A DNA stretch of 64,000 nt from a virus (IMGVR_UViG_3300036766_000988:186001-250000), one strand, 5' to 3'; positions 16,536-26,379 are shown, numbered from the stretch's first letter. Numbers and translations: made by a program. The notes: generated by a model from the letters alone, not told the origin.

Positions 16536-18744
16536 GGCTCTTCAATACACCGGAAGTTGCTTGAATTGCTTCTGAAACGGCACGTCCGAAGGCCGTGTTT
16601 CGCTGCACTACCTTGTCGTTTGCAATAGCGGCTTGAACCGATGCGGGGTCGCCTAAAAGCCAGCACTTCTTCTTCGCACGGGTGACGGCAGTGTAGAAGA
16701 GGTTACGCTGCCGCATCCTTCCGTACGCCCTAACGAGTGGAAAGATGATCGTGTCGAACTCGGACCCTTGGCTCTTGTGTACGGTGATCGCATACGCAAG
16801 CCGGACCGTCTCGATGGCTTTGCTTTTGGGGATTCGGACGGGCATGTCCACCCCATCGAAACCGTGGATGCCGATCACGAGATCTTCACGGCCAATCGCT
16901 CGTATTTTCCCCATGTCGCCGTTGTAGACGTTCAGCTCGTAATCGTTCTTGGTGATCATCACTCGATCCCCAAGTCGGAAGTGGATCTTTCCGGCCTTCC
17001 ATTCGGCACTCCCTACATCGGGGTTGAGAGCCTCCCGCAACCGGTTGTTGAGGTTCGTGACCCCCACCACCCCATCGTACTTCGGGGAGAGCACTTGGAA
17101 GTTGGCGTCTCGGCTCTTGAGCTTTTCGGCCATCTTCACGATGAGGTCGCAAAGCATGCTTTCATCGGGGCAGTTGATGAACTGGAAATCCGATGTAGAG
17201 GGGCGAGCCTCAAGCGAGAGAGCTTCACCTCGGTTGATCCGGTGGCTCACCTGGACGATTTCGCTCTGCAACGCTTGCCGGAAGATCTGCGTGAGTCGAA
17301 CATGGGGAACCGTGTCACACGCGATGAGTTCCCGAAGTACGTTACCAGGGCCCACGGAGGGGAGCTGCGCATCGTCTCCGACGAGCACCAACATGGTGCT
17401 TGGATGTAGAGCATCGAGGAGCCGGTAGAACAGCTCCTGATCGACCATTGACATCTCGTCTACGATGACGGCCCCAACGGGGAACTTGTTGTAGCTGTTG
17501 AAGCCCCACCGGTCGCCCGTGTACCCCAGGGTTCGGTGGATGGTGGCCGCGTCCGAGCCCGTGACGGCCGCTAGACGCTTGGCAGCGATGCCTGTGGGGG
17601 CCATGAGGAGGTGGGTGACCCCTGTGGCCTTGAAGAGGCGTACGAACGTCTTCACGAGGGTGGTTTTGCCGGTCCCAGGAAGGCCGGTGAGAACCAGGAC
17701 CCGGTTGTCCACCAACAGCCGAACGCCGTCCCGTTGGGCATCCGATAGCTCGATGGCATGACCCTTCTCGTACTCCGCTAGAAATACAGCGAGATCGATG
17801 TCGAGCTTTGAAGGCTTCACGAAGCTGGCCAGCTTGGTCGCCCCATCACGCTCGAAACGGTAGAACTCGGGGAGGTAGACCCCTGCCTCCATGTCGAGCA
17901 CAAGAGCCTTGCTTGCGACGAGCCTATCGACAGCGTCCATGAGCGCCTTGAACATGTCATCTTGTTCGAAGGGCTCGATGTCTTCTTGCTGCATCATCTC
18001 GTCGAGTAGGGTCGGTAGATCCCCACGCCGGATGTAGAGGTGCCCTTGTTGGGCCTCTTGGCGAAGGATCCAGAGCACCGCTCCCTCGATGCGTCGAACG
18101 TCATTGGGAAGAATGCCGATCCGATGGGCTACTCTGTCTGCCCTGGCGAACGTGAATCCCTCGACCGCGATGAGGCGGTACGGGTTCTGTCCGATGATGT
18201 TGGTAGCTTCGAGCCCGAACGCCGCGAAGATCACTTTCACGATGTTCGAGTTGATGTCGTAATCCTGGAGGAAGACCGAGAGCGCGGAGAGGGAACACGC
18301 CGACTGCCATCCCATGATCGCTCGGTCCAACGTCATCCGCTTCGGATCTTCATCCGTGAAAAGACGCCGCAACTCGTCGGGGGCGTTCGATAGCTTGTCG
18401 TAGGCATCGAGCCCATAGAGGGTCACGAGGAGCTTCACCATCTCGGGATCCTCGAATCCCGATAGACAGTACGAGAGGAACCGCTCGACATCCGGCACTG
18501 TTTTCGCGTAGGGCTTCCATCCGAACGGCCGTACCTGTTTGCCGTACTTCGGATGCTCAACCCATTCCCCCACGATCCCTAGCGGGACACCCGACTTCAC
18601 TTGCACGAGTCCACTCAGGGAACCAGAGACCATGACTGTCTTCGAACGTGTCGCGGGCTCCGCTGCTTCGACACTCATTTCGAAGACTGCGAACCCTTCG
18701 TTCTGATGACGAATGTTCAGAACACGTCCGAAGAAGGTAGCCAC
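16459..18744 (-). CDS. recD2: RecD2-like SF1B DNA helicase
   Basis: 761 residues. An N-terminal OB-like and helix-hairpin region is followed by two helicase domains: Walker A GLPGTGKTT near residue 350, Walker B VDEMSMVD, motif III GDDAQLPSVGPG, motif IV QIFRQ, motif V VHKSQGSEFD and motif VI YTAVTRAKK. RecD2 enzymes move 5'-3' and act at stalled forks. The start is GTG 18744, one base after the preceding stop. The last 30 residues overlap the next gene. Confidence 0.92.
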   Translation of the reverse strand: MATFFGRVLNIRHQNEGFAVFEMSVEAAEPATRSKTVMVSGSLSGLVQVKSGVPLGIVGEWVEHPKYGKQVRPFGWKPYAKTVPDVERFLSYCLSGFEDPEMVKLLVTLYGLDAYDKLSNAPDELRRLFTDEDPKRMTLDRAIMGWQSACSLSALSVFLQDYDINSNIVKVIFAAFGLEATNIIGQNPYRLIAVEGFTFARADRVAHRIGILPNDVRRIEGAVLWILRQEAQQGHLYIRRGDLPTLLDEMMQQEDIEPFEQDDMFKALMDAVDRLVASKALVLDMEAGVYLPEFYRFERDGATKLASFVKPSKLDIDLAVFLAEYEKGHAIELSDAQRDGVRLLVDNRVLVLTGLPGTGKTTLVKTFVRLFKATGVTHLLMAPTGIAAKRLAAVTGSDAATIHRTLGYTGDRWGFNSYNKFPVGAVIVDEMSMVDQELFYRLLDALHPSTMLVLVGDDAQLPSVGPGNVLRELIACDTVPHVRLTQIFRQALQSEIVQVSHRINRGEALSLEARPSTSDFQFINCPDESMLCDLIVKMAEKLKSRDANFQVLSPKYDGVVGVTNLNNRLREALNPDVGSAEWKAGKIHFRLGDRVMITKNDYELNVYNGDMGKIRAIGREDLVIGIHGFDGVDMPVRIPKSKAIETVRLAYAITVHKSQGSEFDTIIFPLVRAYGRMRQRNLFYTAVTRAKKKCWLLGDPASVQAAIANDKVVQRNTAFGRAVSEAIQATSGVLKSHERAEKEPPEQPHAGTVGAVEEAPR

Positions 18745-18745
18745 G

Positions 18746-19024
18746 TCAGACCTCGCTCAAGTTGTCGGCACGGAACTCATCGATCGAGTGTCCGCCCATC
18801 TGCCAGAGAGCACCCTGGATAAAGCAGAGCCAGCGCACCGCCTTGTCGGGGTTCGCCACTGCGTTGTTCTTCGCTTCGATGACCATCCAGTAGAGATGCC
18901 CTAGGCTTTCGGCCTGAGAGGGATTGCGGCCATCGACCGGGAATCGAAACGGTCGGACCCCAGGCCTGAGTTCGAAGATAGCCGCGTAGCGATTGAGTGC
19001 TTTGATGATTTGGTCTGCGGTCAT
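18746..19024 (-). CDS. conserved phage protein of unknown function
   Basis: 92 residues from ATG 19024, overlapping the ligase stop as ATGA. The pattern AESLGHLYWM...KAVRWLCFIQGALWQMG...SIDEFRADN matches a small protein I recall as frequent in tailed phages without known function. The frame extends upstream inside the ligase gene but that part is a shadow. Confidence 0.75.
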   Translation of the reverse strand: MTADQIIKALNRYAAIFELRPGVRPFRFPVDGRNPSQAESLGHLYWMVIEAKNNAVANPDKAVRWLCFIQGALWQMGGHSIDEFRADNLSEV

Positions 19025-20943
19025 GACTCCACCATCTTGAGGAGATCGTCCTCGGTGATGCACTTCGTCCCGTTCTTGGCCGCTGCTTTGGCCTTCGTCG
19101 ATCCCGATGCGGGGTCCGCCATCACGAGGTACGTAAGCCCCTTGCCTACGCTGGTCTTCACGATCCCGCCGTGCTCGGCAACGATGGCTTCGAGGTCGCT
19201 TCGCTTCCGCACACTCTTGCCGGTAAAACAGAACGAAAAGCCAGTCAGGTTGCCCTGGATCGGGGCCTTGATCTTGACCCCGGCTTTGAGCATCCCCGGC
19301 ACGACAGTCCTGCCAACCTCTTCGACCCATTTCCAGAGGGCCTTCGCCTTGATCGGCCCGAGCCCAGGAACGGTCTCGAATTGCTGCTCGGAACAGCCTT
19401 GGATCTTCTCCCACGTGTCGTATCCAGCATCCATGACCATGCGGATTGTCGATGACGCGCAGAGCGGGATGGAGAGCGCCCCCAGAAGGGTTTCGAGCGG
19501 CAGCTCGTTCTTTTCCCAGAGGAGCCCGAGGAGCTTGTCTGCCAAAGTCTCGGTGATACGCTCGACTTCCGAGAGACTCGGGATGTTGAGCTGGTAGAGA
19601 TCGGCGGGGGTTTTGACCTTCCCGCTGGTCACCAAGCGCTCGATGAGGGTCTCCCCCCACTCCTTTACGTCAAGGGCCGCGATGTACCGCTGGATGCGCC
19701 CCATAGCCTGAGCAGGGCACCCGGCTGTGTTGGGACAGACGAGGTACTCCCCGTCGACCGTGAGGGCGGCTTTGCACGAAGGGCACTCTTCGGGAAAGTC
19801 GTAGTCCCCATCCGCTTCCTCGATCACCTGCGTGACCCTGGGGATGACATCGTTGGCCCGTGCCACCAGGATCCGGGATCCCACCAAGATCCCCAGGTCT
19901 TGGATGTACTTCATGTTGTAGAGGCTTGCGTTCGTGACCTCTGCTCCTACGAGCTGCACAGGATCGAACACAGCAACCGGCGTGATCCGACCCGAGCCCC
20001 CCACCTGCCAGAGGATGTCACGCAGGATCGTCTCACGAGCGACCGCAGCAAACTTGAACGCCACAGCCCCCTTGGGCCGCCCATCCTTCTCCCCGAGCGC
20101 GAGCTGCCGTTCGAAACTGTTGACGGAGAACACGAGCCCGTCGATGTCGTAGTTGAGCGTTTCGCGCATCCCCTCTTGGTAGTCCAATCGGATCGTCTCG
20201 GGAGTCGCCCCACCGGATTGCATCACGGTGACACATGAATTGGGGAGCTTGAACCCCTGGTGAGCAAGCCACTCGAATTGCTGCGCCTCGGTCGAGAAAT
20301 CCTTCCCGTCGGCTACTCGATAGAAGAGCACCGTCAAGTGCTCGCATCCCTTGCCGTCGTACCGCTTCGAGGTACCGGCAGCAGTGTTCCGTGTGTTGGC
20401 CTTGTCAGGGAAGTGCGCCGCATGATCCTGCTTCGTCAGGATGATCTCCCCACGAAGGCTTCCGGTGAACTTCTCGGGAAGCTGGGCCAGCACCCCCTTC
20501 ATCTTGGCGACGTTGGGGGTGATGTCCTCGCCCGTTGTCCCATCGCCACGCGTGATGGCTTGGGTGAAGACGCCGTTCACGTACCTGGCGTGGATCGAGA
20601 TCCCATCGAGCTTCTCGCTCATGAAGAGGGCCTCGATGTCGGAGATGCCGTTGCCCACAGCCCAAACCCCCAGCTCCTCGGGGGTGTTCACCTTGTCGAG
20701 AGAGCCCATCGGGATGCCATGCCGGACCTTCGGCCACTCCGAGGTGGCGGGTACGGGGGCGCCGATGGCCGTGACGGCAGGGGCATCTGCTTGCAGCTCG
20801 CGAAGCTCGTCCACCCAGGCATCGAACACTTCGTCGGTGGTCGTCGGGACCCCGTTGAAATAGTCGAGCCGAGCTTGGTTGATCTGGGCTTGGAGCTTTT
20901 GGATCCGAGCGTCGTTTGCCGCTGCCATCATCTCTTCGAGCAC
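19021..20943 (-). CDS. ligA: NAD-dependent DNA ligase
   Basis: 640 residues. The adenylation motif EKLDG gives the nucleotidyl lysine at about residue 111. It is followed by an OB domain, a Cys4 zinc finger (CPSC and CPNTAGC), helix-hairpin-helix repeats (VPGLGPIKAKALW) and a C-terminal BRCT domain (FSFCFTGKSVRKRSDLE). It seals Okazaki fragments using NAD+. The start is GTG 20943, with GGAGG 7 bases upstream. It has its own bipartite promoter element at 20965-20990. Confidence 0.95.
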   Translation of the reverse strand: MLEEMMAAANDARIQKLQAQINQARLDYFNGVPTTTDEVFDAWVDELRELQADAPAVTAIGAPVPATSEWPKVRHGIPMGSLDKVNTPEELGVWAVGNGISDIEALFMSEKLDGISIHARYVNGVFTQAITRGDGTTGEDITPNVAKMKGVLAQLPEKFTGSLRGEIILTKQDHAAHFPDKANTRNTAAGTSKRYDGKGCEHLTVLFYRVADGKDFSTEAQQFEWLAHQGFKLPNSCVTVMQSGGATPETIRLDYQEGMRETLNYDIDGLVFSVNSFERQLALGEKDGRPKGAVAFKFAAVARETILRDILWQVGGSGRITPVAVFDPVQLVGAEVTNASLYNMKYIQDLGILVGSRILVARANDVIPRVTQVIEEADGDYDFPEECPSCKAALTVDGEYLVCPNTAGCPAQAMGRIQRYIAALDVKEWGETLIERLVTSGKVKTPADLYQLNIPSLSEVERITETLADKLLGLLWEKNELPLETLLGALSIPLCASSTIRMVMDAGYDTWEKIQGCSEQQFETVPGLGPIKAKALWKWVEEVGRTVVPGMLKAGVKIKAPIQGNLTGFSFCFTGKSVRKRSDLEAIVAEHGGIVKTSVGKGLTYLVMADPASGSTKAKAAAKNGTKCITEDDLLKMVES

Positions 20944-20964
20944 GCGTGACCTCCGCTCCCTCTC

Positions 20965-20990
20965 CTACACCGGGGAGCGGAGGTGTTCAG
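20965..20990 (-). promoter_or_regulatory. bipartite ECF-like promoter element upstream of ligA
   Basis: Read on the minus strand: CTGAAC, 13 bases, GGTGTAG, ending 21 bases before the ligA GTG. The TGA within CTGAAC is also the stop codon of the gene at 20987. One of eight strong copies in the window. Confidence 0.6.
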
Positions 20991-21244
20991 CCTGCCTTGG
21001 GAGCCTGACTCGCGGAAATCTGTCCACTTTCGACCATCTGAGCCACCTTGTTGATGGTGGCAAAGGGCACGAGGATGACGCGCACCTCTTCGTTCTGGTA
21101 GCGTTCGAGCGCGGCCTGAACATCGAAGTACTCGAAGGTGCCATCTTGCTGAGCGCAGCGGAGCACCATGCGTCCTGTCATGGGGTCGATCTCCACAACC
21201 CCTTCCTTCACGTGTCCGAGATCCAGTTGGTCATCCGTAGGCAT
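20987..21244 (-). CDS. small hypothetical protein
   Basis: 85 residues from ATG 21244, with AAGGGGG upstream. Mixed alpha/beta, no Cys after residue 30, no membrane segment (GRMVLRCAQQDGTFEYFDVQ, VRVILVPFATINK). Function unknown. Its stop codon is embedded in the promoter-like element of ligA. Confidence 0.65.
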   Translation of the reverse strand: MPTDDQLDLGHVKEGVVEIDPMTGRMVLRCAQQDGTFEYFDVQAALERYQNEEVRVILVPFATINKVAQMVESGQISASQAPKAG

Positions 21245-21277
21245 GGCGCCCCCTTCGTTCTGAGAGATCAGAAGCTG

Positions 21278-23584
21278 TCAGACGATGCTACAGGCCCCTC
21301 CGGCACACGCCACCTCGCTCTTGAGGTCGGTGTCGTCGGTGTCCTCCAACATCGTCGTGTAATCAACAGGCTGGTAGTCTTCGAGGATGGCGTTCCATCG
21401 AGCCTCGTCGACCGGGGTGACCACCGCTTCGTTGGGCGCGAAGGCGTAGTCTTTGTCTCCTGTGCTGGCGAGAAGCGAGACCCCTGTGAAGAACTCCCGG
21501 TTCTCCCAAAGGTAGTCCGCCACCTTGTCCCACTCTTCGGGCCGCACCGTCACGGTGTTGGAGACGTTGTGGCTGAGGCCTGGCGAGTACTGGCTGTCTG
21601 CGGTGCCTGCAAGCACCCAGTTCTCTTGTGTGGACTTCACCATATCGAGGAACGGGATGGCTGTGATGTCGTCCTTGATGGTTGCTCCCGGAGGAGCTTC
21701 GACCGGAAACTCGATCACGTACTTCCCATCCGGCTTGCGGACGCACATGTGGGGGTTGACCACCTTGAAGGCCTGGAAGACCTGCTCCAATTCATCCGCC
21801 GTCACACGACGGATGTACCGACGAGCATGGTGAGCGTGGTGTCCCGAGCCGACGCAGCCGAGTTCGAGAGACGTGGTCCCTGATGGCTTTACACAGGTGG
21901 TGCGAGCCGCAGGCTTGACCCCGATACGCGCTGCGTATTCGGCATTCCACTGCTTGATCAACCCAGCAACCTCTCGCTGGTACTCCGGGTTGCAGGCGAT
22001 GGCGGGAGCATCGAGCATCCCTGTCATACCGATCCCCAAGAGAGCCTCACGTTCGGCGATTGTCTCTGAGATCGCTCCGAGGTAGGGCATCTTCGTGTAC
22101 CCCGCTTGGAGCGTACCGATGATCGCTGCTGCCCTGGCTGCCTCTTTGAAGTCCTGTAGGGACGTCAGTTTGGCTGCGTTGATCTCACAGAGGTTGCAGA
22201 AGGCCCAACCCGTGTAAGTCTGACCGACCGCTGTCTCGACGCCTTTCGCCGCGAGTTTCGCCTGAGCTTCGGCGTCGATTTCGAGCTTGGGGTTCAAGCC
22301 AATCTCACAGCACGGGTTCGTGCCGTAGTCGTAGTCGTTCGTGAAGTAGAACCCAGGCTCTCCCCACTGACGAGTCATTCCGAAGATGCGCTTGAACTGC
22401 TTTTTCTTCACCTCGTCCCGTTTGAGGACGACGCTGTTGTTGGAGTTCGCCAGCCAGGGCTCTGTGGAATACCAGTTCCCTGTCTTGAGGTGCATCATCT
22501 CGCTGTCATCGAGCGAGAAGAGGCAGATCATGGCCGACCGACGAATGCCCCCCGAAAGGACGGCATCGGCTGCATGACAGAGGATTCGGTGGCACTCGAC
22601 CGGGCGGAGCTTACGCCCCATGGCGGCATTCAGAACGCCTCGGATGCGTTCCAAAGAGTCCTTGAGCTTGAGGTGCCCAGGAGCCCGCCCCCCCGACGTA
22701 CGGAGGGGCGTGCCTGCATCCCGGATTTGGTGGAAGGCGAACTCCAAGTTCACACCATCGAGAAAGCTCTGGACCAGCGCCTTGAGGGCGTCTGCCCACC
22801 CCTCGATGGTATCCTCGACGACGTGATGGCGAACCTTCTTCACGTCTACGTAGGAGATCGACGGAAGCTTCTCGATGTGGTCGAACTGAACCGAATACCC
22901 CACGCCGCAACCCGATAGGAGCAGGTAGAGAGCCTCCGAGAAGATTTCGGGACGATCGACGAGTGAAAACGAGCAGTTGTAGATGCGGTTGTTGTTGGCG
23001 AGAATGGCCTTGCCACCGAACTGCATGGATCGCATGGACGGTAGAACGCGCTTGTCTCGTACGAGATCGAAGGCCCAACGGATCTCCTCTTCCATCTCGG
23101 GATACACGTCGAGGTGCATCCCCTCGATGCGGGCGACGGTCTCGGCGAAGACCTCGCGACGCTTCTTGGCGGGTAGGTAGCGGGCGTACTTCCCCGCGTG
23201 GATGTAATCGGAGATGGCCTTGGGATCAGGCGACTTCGGAGTACGCGCTTGACGAGCCTCTGTCCGTTGATGCCGATATAGAATGAACGCCTTGGCAACC
23301 CCAAACTGGCTGTGTCGCATGAGGGCGGTCTCGACGGCATCCTGCACGTTCTCGACGCAGACGGTCTCTTCCGTCAGAGCGTCCATCACCGTGTTGATGA
23401 CCTTGTTCAGAGCCCGTTCATCGACGAGACCCTTCGACTCGATCCATGCCCGACTGAGGGCTCTACGGATCTTGGACACATCGAAGAGTTGAAGTGTCTG
23501 CCCATCCCGTTTACGAATGTGCTGTAGGGTTCTCACTACCGTGAGGTTCGGTTCGAGAGCACTCTGTACGCTAGGGGCCATCAT
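21278..23584 (-). CDS. nrdJ: class II (adenosylcobalamin-dependent) ribonucleotide reductase
   Basis: 768 residues. An N-terminal ATP-cone (HIRKRDGQTLQLFDVSKI) is followed by the 10-stranded barrel: GGKAILANNNRIYNCSF, GCGVGYSVQF, active-site region NPCCEIGL, NLCEIN and VKPSGTTSLE. The C-terminus has the redox Cys pair in CAGGACS. No small radical-carrying subunit (NrdB) is nearby, and the finger-loop sequence fits the B12-dependent class. It makes deoxyribonucleotides for phage DNA synthesis and requires host cobalamin. Confidence 0.9.
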   Translation of the reverse strand: MMAPSVQSALEPNLTVVRTLQHIRKRDGQTLQLFDVSKIRRALSRAWIESKGLVDERALNKVINTVMDALTEETVCVENVQDAVETALMRHSQFGVAKAFILYRHQRTEARQARTPKSPDPKAISDYIHAGKYARYLPAKKRREVFAETVARIEGMHLDVYPEMEEEIRWAFDLVRDKRVLPSMRSMQFGGKAILANNNRIYNCSFSLVDRPEIFSEALYLLLSGCGVGYSVQFDHIEKLPSISYVDVKKVRHHVVEDTIEGWADALKALVQSFLDGVNLEFAFHQIRDAGTPLRTSGGRAPGHLKLKDSLERIRGVLNAAMGRKLRPVECHRILCHAADAVLSGGIRRSAMICLFSLDDSEMMHLKTGNWYSTEPWLANSNNSVVLKRDEVKKKQFKRIFGMTRQWGEPGFYFTNDYDYGTNPCCEIGLNPKLEIDAEAQAKLAAKGVETAVGQTYTGWAFCNLCEINAAKLTSLQDFKEAARAAAIIGTLQAGYTKMPYLGAISETIAEREALLGIGMTGMLDAPAIACNPEYQREVAGLIKQWNAEYAARIGVKPAARTTCVKPSGTTSLELGCVGSGHHAHHARRYIRRVTADELEQVFQAFKVVNPHMCVRKPDGKYVIEFPVEAPPGATIKDDITAIPFLDMVKSTQENWVLAGTADSQYSPGLSHNVSNTVTVRPEEWDKVADYLWENREFFTGVSLLASTGDKDYAFAPNEAVVTPVDEARWNAILEDYQPVDYTTMLEDTDDTDLKSEVACAGGACSIV

Positions 23585-23597
23585 GTATTCGATCCTT

Positions 23598-24566
23598 CTA
23601 CCCGGCGACTGAAAGCACAGCCAACTCGACGTGTGTACGCGGCGAGCTGGATTGACCCTTTACATTTGCATCTAATCGGCACAACCGGCCCATGCTTCGA
23701 ATAAGATCCCTCAGTAGGTGCTTACGCGCTTGAAGGAGAAGAGAGTTCTTGAATTTGAATGGGTGCATCCCAATCGAGGCTGCGATGTCGTCCTCGGATA
23801 TCCCGCGATCGAGTAACGAGCGAACAACGATAAGCTGCTCGACCCTTTTCATGAGAGCGTAGGCGATGGGCACATCCGCATCGTCCCCCATGTTTTTGTA
23901 GACCGTGGACAACCAGTTCATCGCTTGCCGTGGGTTTTTGTCGGCTGCCGCTTCAGCTACTTGGTAAGGGGTGGCTGTCTGCGCTGGAGAGATGACGAGC
24001 TTCAAGTGCTCCATCGTCGCCTTCTCTTTGCCTACCAGGATGGAGAGCTTCTGTAGTTCACTTGCAATGCGGTATAGATTACTCCCGAGAAGGAAGAAGA
24101 AAGCATCGGCAACACCCTTGTCGAGGGTGATCCCAATACGTCGAGCCTCGGTCTCGACCCACTTCACAACCTCGTTGTTGTTGTCCCAAGTCTTCAACTT
24201 CTTGTGCTCAAGAAGTTTGCCCTTCTTGGCAGCTTGAGCCCAAACGGCAGGGCACTTCTCGGAGCGGATGATCGCGACCAACACCGTCGTATCGTCCTTG
24301 GGGTTCTTCTCGTCGATGTACTGCTTCAGGGCCTTATCGCCCTTGATTTTGTTGGCCTCGTCCACAATGACGACACGAAGGGTGTCGTCCATCGAGCGGG
24401 TCTCGCAAATCCCAACGAGTTCCACGTCTGTGAGGTCATCCCCATCAACAAGCACGACTGTACGGCCGTCCCACTTGCGGGCACGCTCTAGATCTCGATC
24501 GAGGAAGAGAGGCTCAACCCCAAACGAAATGACAAAAGGGACGCTGGTTGTGGCTTTTGCAGCCAT
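23598..24566 (-). CDS. holA: DNA polymerase III delta subunit (clamp loader)
   Basis: 322 residues with the HolA layout. It has an AAA+-like fold without a P-loop (FLDRDLERARKWDGRTVVLVDG, VVIVDEANKIKG), a helical lid (FFLLGSNLYRIASELQKLSI) and a C-terminal collar (YALMKRVEQLIVVRSLLD). It opens the sliding clamp. ATG 24566 overlaps the delta-prime stop as TGATG, so the two loader subunits are coupled. Confidence 0.82.
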   Translation of the reverse strand: MAAKATTSVPFVISFGVEPLFLDRDLERARKWDGRTVVLVDGDDLTDVELVGICETRSMDDTLRVVIVDEANKIKGDKALKQYIDEKNPKDDTTVLVAIIRSEKCPAVWAQAAKKGKLLEHKKLKTWDNNNEVVKWVETEARRIGITLDKGVADAFFFLLGSNLYRIASELQKLSILVGKEKATMEHLKLVISPAQTATPYQVAEAAADKNPRQAMNWLSTVYKNMGDDADVPIAYALMKRVEQLIVVRSLLDRGISEDDIAASIGMHPFKFKNSLLLQARKHLLRDLIRSMGRLCRLDANVKGQSSSPRTHVELAVLSVAG

Positions 24567-25525
24567 CAGGACACCACGAAGGACTGGGCGAGAAGAGCTT
24601 TGACGTGGAACGTCAAGAAGAGCTTGGTCGAACGGGACTGCTCACGAAGTCCTCGAACCGCAGCCCCCAGTTGGTGCCACATCGCGTTGGTGTTTCGTGT
24701 GCTCATCTGCGCGATGTCGTCACTCAGATCGAGGTTGATGATGCGGGTAGGGTCGGTAGAGAAGAGGAGCAGATCATGCAAGAGCTGCGATAGGAAACGA
24801 AGGACTTGCGGGAGTTCTTTTTCCACCGAATCGATCGCTGAAAAGAGCCCTGCGAGATCTCTCTCCAAGGAGAGTCGTATTAACGAAAACGTCTTGTCCC
24901 GGAGCACGAGACGACCCGAACCCCAGTATCGAACAGCACGGCCAACCGAGCCTTCGCTCAACCTTGCATAGACAAGAGCTTTAGTGTGGTCTGGTTCGAA
25001 CCGTTGAAGCACTGATAGGACCATTGGCTCCGAAAGTGCGTGGTACGAAACGAGACCACACCGTGATCGAATCGTTGGGATCACGCGAGCTTGCGACTCA
25101 GCAAGCAGAAAAAACCGTGTTATATGAGGCGGTTCTTCCAGGGTTTTGAGAATCGCGTTAGCTGCCGCACTGGTAAGGCGATCAGCACCGTCGATCATGA
25201 GAATCTTGAACGGAGCTGTCGTCGGGCATGTCGTTGCCGATGGAATGAGCGCACGAATTGCATCGACCCCAATTTCCTTATCGCCGTCCGGAGAGAGCAT
25301 AAAGAAATCGGGATGGATTCCCTGATCGAGCTGAACGCAATGAAAGCACGGACACTTGTCCTCGTGCGTACCAGTACAGAACATCTCCTTCGTCGCTTGC
25401 ATGACGGAGAAGCGCCGACCAACGCCTTCTTCCCCTACAAGGAGTAGAGGAGACGAGAAGCGTTGCTCAACCACTCGACGGAGGAAATGAACTCCCTCCT
25501 CTTGTTCACGAACGTCGCTCAGCAT
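24566..25525 (-). CDS. holB: DNA polymerase III delta-prime subunit (clamp loader)
   Basis: 319 residues. AAA+ fold with a degenerate P-loop (GEEGVGRRF), a zinc module (CPCFHC), FKILMIDGADRLT and the arginine-finger SRC motif (IRSRC), which together indicate the stator delta-prime rather than gamma. ATG 25525 is preceded by a weak purine tract and lies 20 bases inside the upstream gene. Further upstream codons to 25540 are possible. Confidence 0.85.
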   Translation of the reverse strand: MLSDVREQEEGVHFLRRVVEQRFSSPLLLVGEEGVGRRFSVMQATKEMFCTGTHEDKCPCFHCVQLDQGIHPDFFMLSPDGDKEIGVDAIRALIPSATTCPTTAPFKILMIDGADRLTSAAANAILKTLEEPPHITRFFLLAESQARVIPTIRSRCGLVSYHALSEPMVLSVLQRFEPDHTKALVYARLSEGSVGRAVRYWGSGRLVLRDKTFSLIRLSLERDLAGLFSAIDSVEKELPQVLRFLSQLLHDLLLFSTDPTRIINLDLSDDIAQMSTRNTNAMWHQLGAAVRGLREQSRSTKLFLTFHVKALLAQSFVVS

Positions 25526-25712
25526 TCTCGCCGCTTCCAAGCTGGGCCGAGCGGCGTAGGGGCTCCACTGGAACGAGCTGCATCACCAGATGAAAGTTCT
25601 GGCCGCAATTCGAACAGATGAAACGATGGGGCTCCTGTCCACTCGGCGAGAGTTGACTGCGGCACGTGCTACACCGCATGAGCGATTCAGGAGATGTCGA
25701 TTCTTCGGGCAT
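25506..25712 (-). CDS. small zinc-ribbon protein
   Basis: 68 residues with two CxxC knuckles 20 residues apart (CSTC and CSNC), a classic zinc ribbon. Overlaps both neighbours. A similar protein is immediately upstream. It may bind nucleic acid or a replisome partner. No further assignment. Confidence 0.7.
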   Translation of the reverse strand: MPEESTSPESLMRCSTCRSQLSPSGQEPHRFICSNCGQNFHLVMQLVPVEPLRRSAQLGSGENAERRS

Positions 25713-25924
25713 CAGAGGTCAAAAACGCCGCCAGTTGCGAGCCCCCAGGTTGTGTTGCACTTGGCGCACCGGTAGAGGTGCCGACCTTGCGAGTTCGGGG
25801 GGGTCATCTCGATTGCGAGAATGCTCTCACACCCAGGCCGCTTGCACTTGATGTGGACGGTCTTGGGCTCCTCGGGAACGGGAGCAGCAAGACCCGGCTT
25901 GGTTCCGGCAGGATCGATCGGCAT
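25712..25924 (-). CDS. small zinc-ribbon protein
   Basis: 70 residues. Cys pairs in CKRPGC and CAKC form a zinc ribbon, with the aromatic-rich sequence HLYRCAKCNTTWGL typical of such knuckles. ATG 25924 has AGGAG 8 bases upstream. Its stop overlaps the next start as TGATG. Confidence 0.72.
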   Translation of the reverse strand: MPIDPAGTKPGLAAPVPEEPKTVHIKCKRPGCESILAIEMTPPNSQGRHLYRCAKCNTTWGLATGGVFDL

Positions 25925-25968
25925 CTACTTCTCCTAGGCTCAGCTTGCAGGGCGCTGAACTGTCCTCG

Positions 25969-26379
25969 TTACAGGTTCGATGTGGGGTACGAATCGGGGA
26001 ACAACGCACGCAGTTGCCCGTAGACGCGGGAGAAGAACACCGGATCCCACTGGTCGATCGTAGAAAGATCGGGGTTGATGAGCGGATTTCCCGTGTTGAC
26101 GAAGTGCGGGGGCGGGTATTGCCTCGGATCGAACGTCCCATCCTGGATGAAGGGTAGGATTTTCGCGAAATCCGTGGCCAGTACTAGACACACGAACCCC
26201 TTCGCCTTGAAACGGTAGTAGGCGACTTGCTTCGCGAAAACCCGTTCGGCCTGTACGATCTTGCGTTCGTAGCCGACGATCGCCGCCGCTACGTCGTGTA
26301 GGTCTTCTTGCCGAAGACGGGACAGACGTCGACCGTCAACGAATTGCAGCCGGGCGTCCACGATGAGGAGGCTCGACAA
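25969..26379 (-). CDS. hypothetical protein
   Basis: Up to 136 residues, unrecognised, Pro/Phe-rich towards the C-terminus (PRQYPPPHFVNTGNPLINPD). The upstream limit is a TTG at 26379 without Shine-Dalgarno. A GTG at 26361 is an alternative, so the start is uncertain. It is the first gene after the structured noncoding region. Confidence 0.5.
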   Translation of the reverse strand: MSSLLIVDARLQFVDGRRLSRLRQEDLHDVAAAIVGYERKIVQAERVFAKQVAYYRFKAKGFVCLVLATDFAKILPFIQDGTFDPRQYPPPHFVNTGNPLINPDLSTIDQWDPVFFSRVYGQLRALFPDSYPTSNL

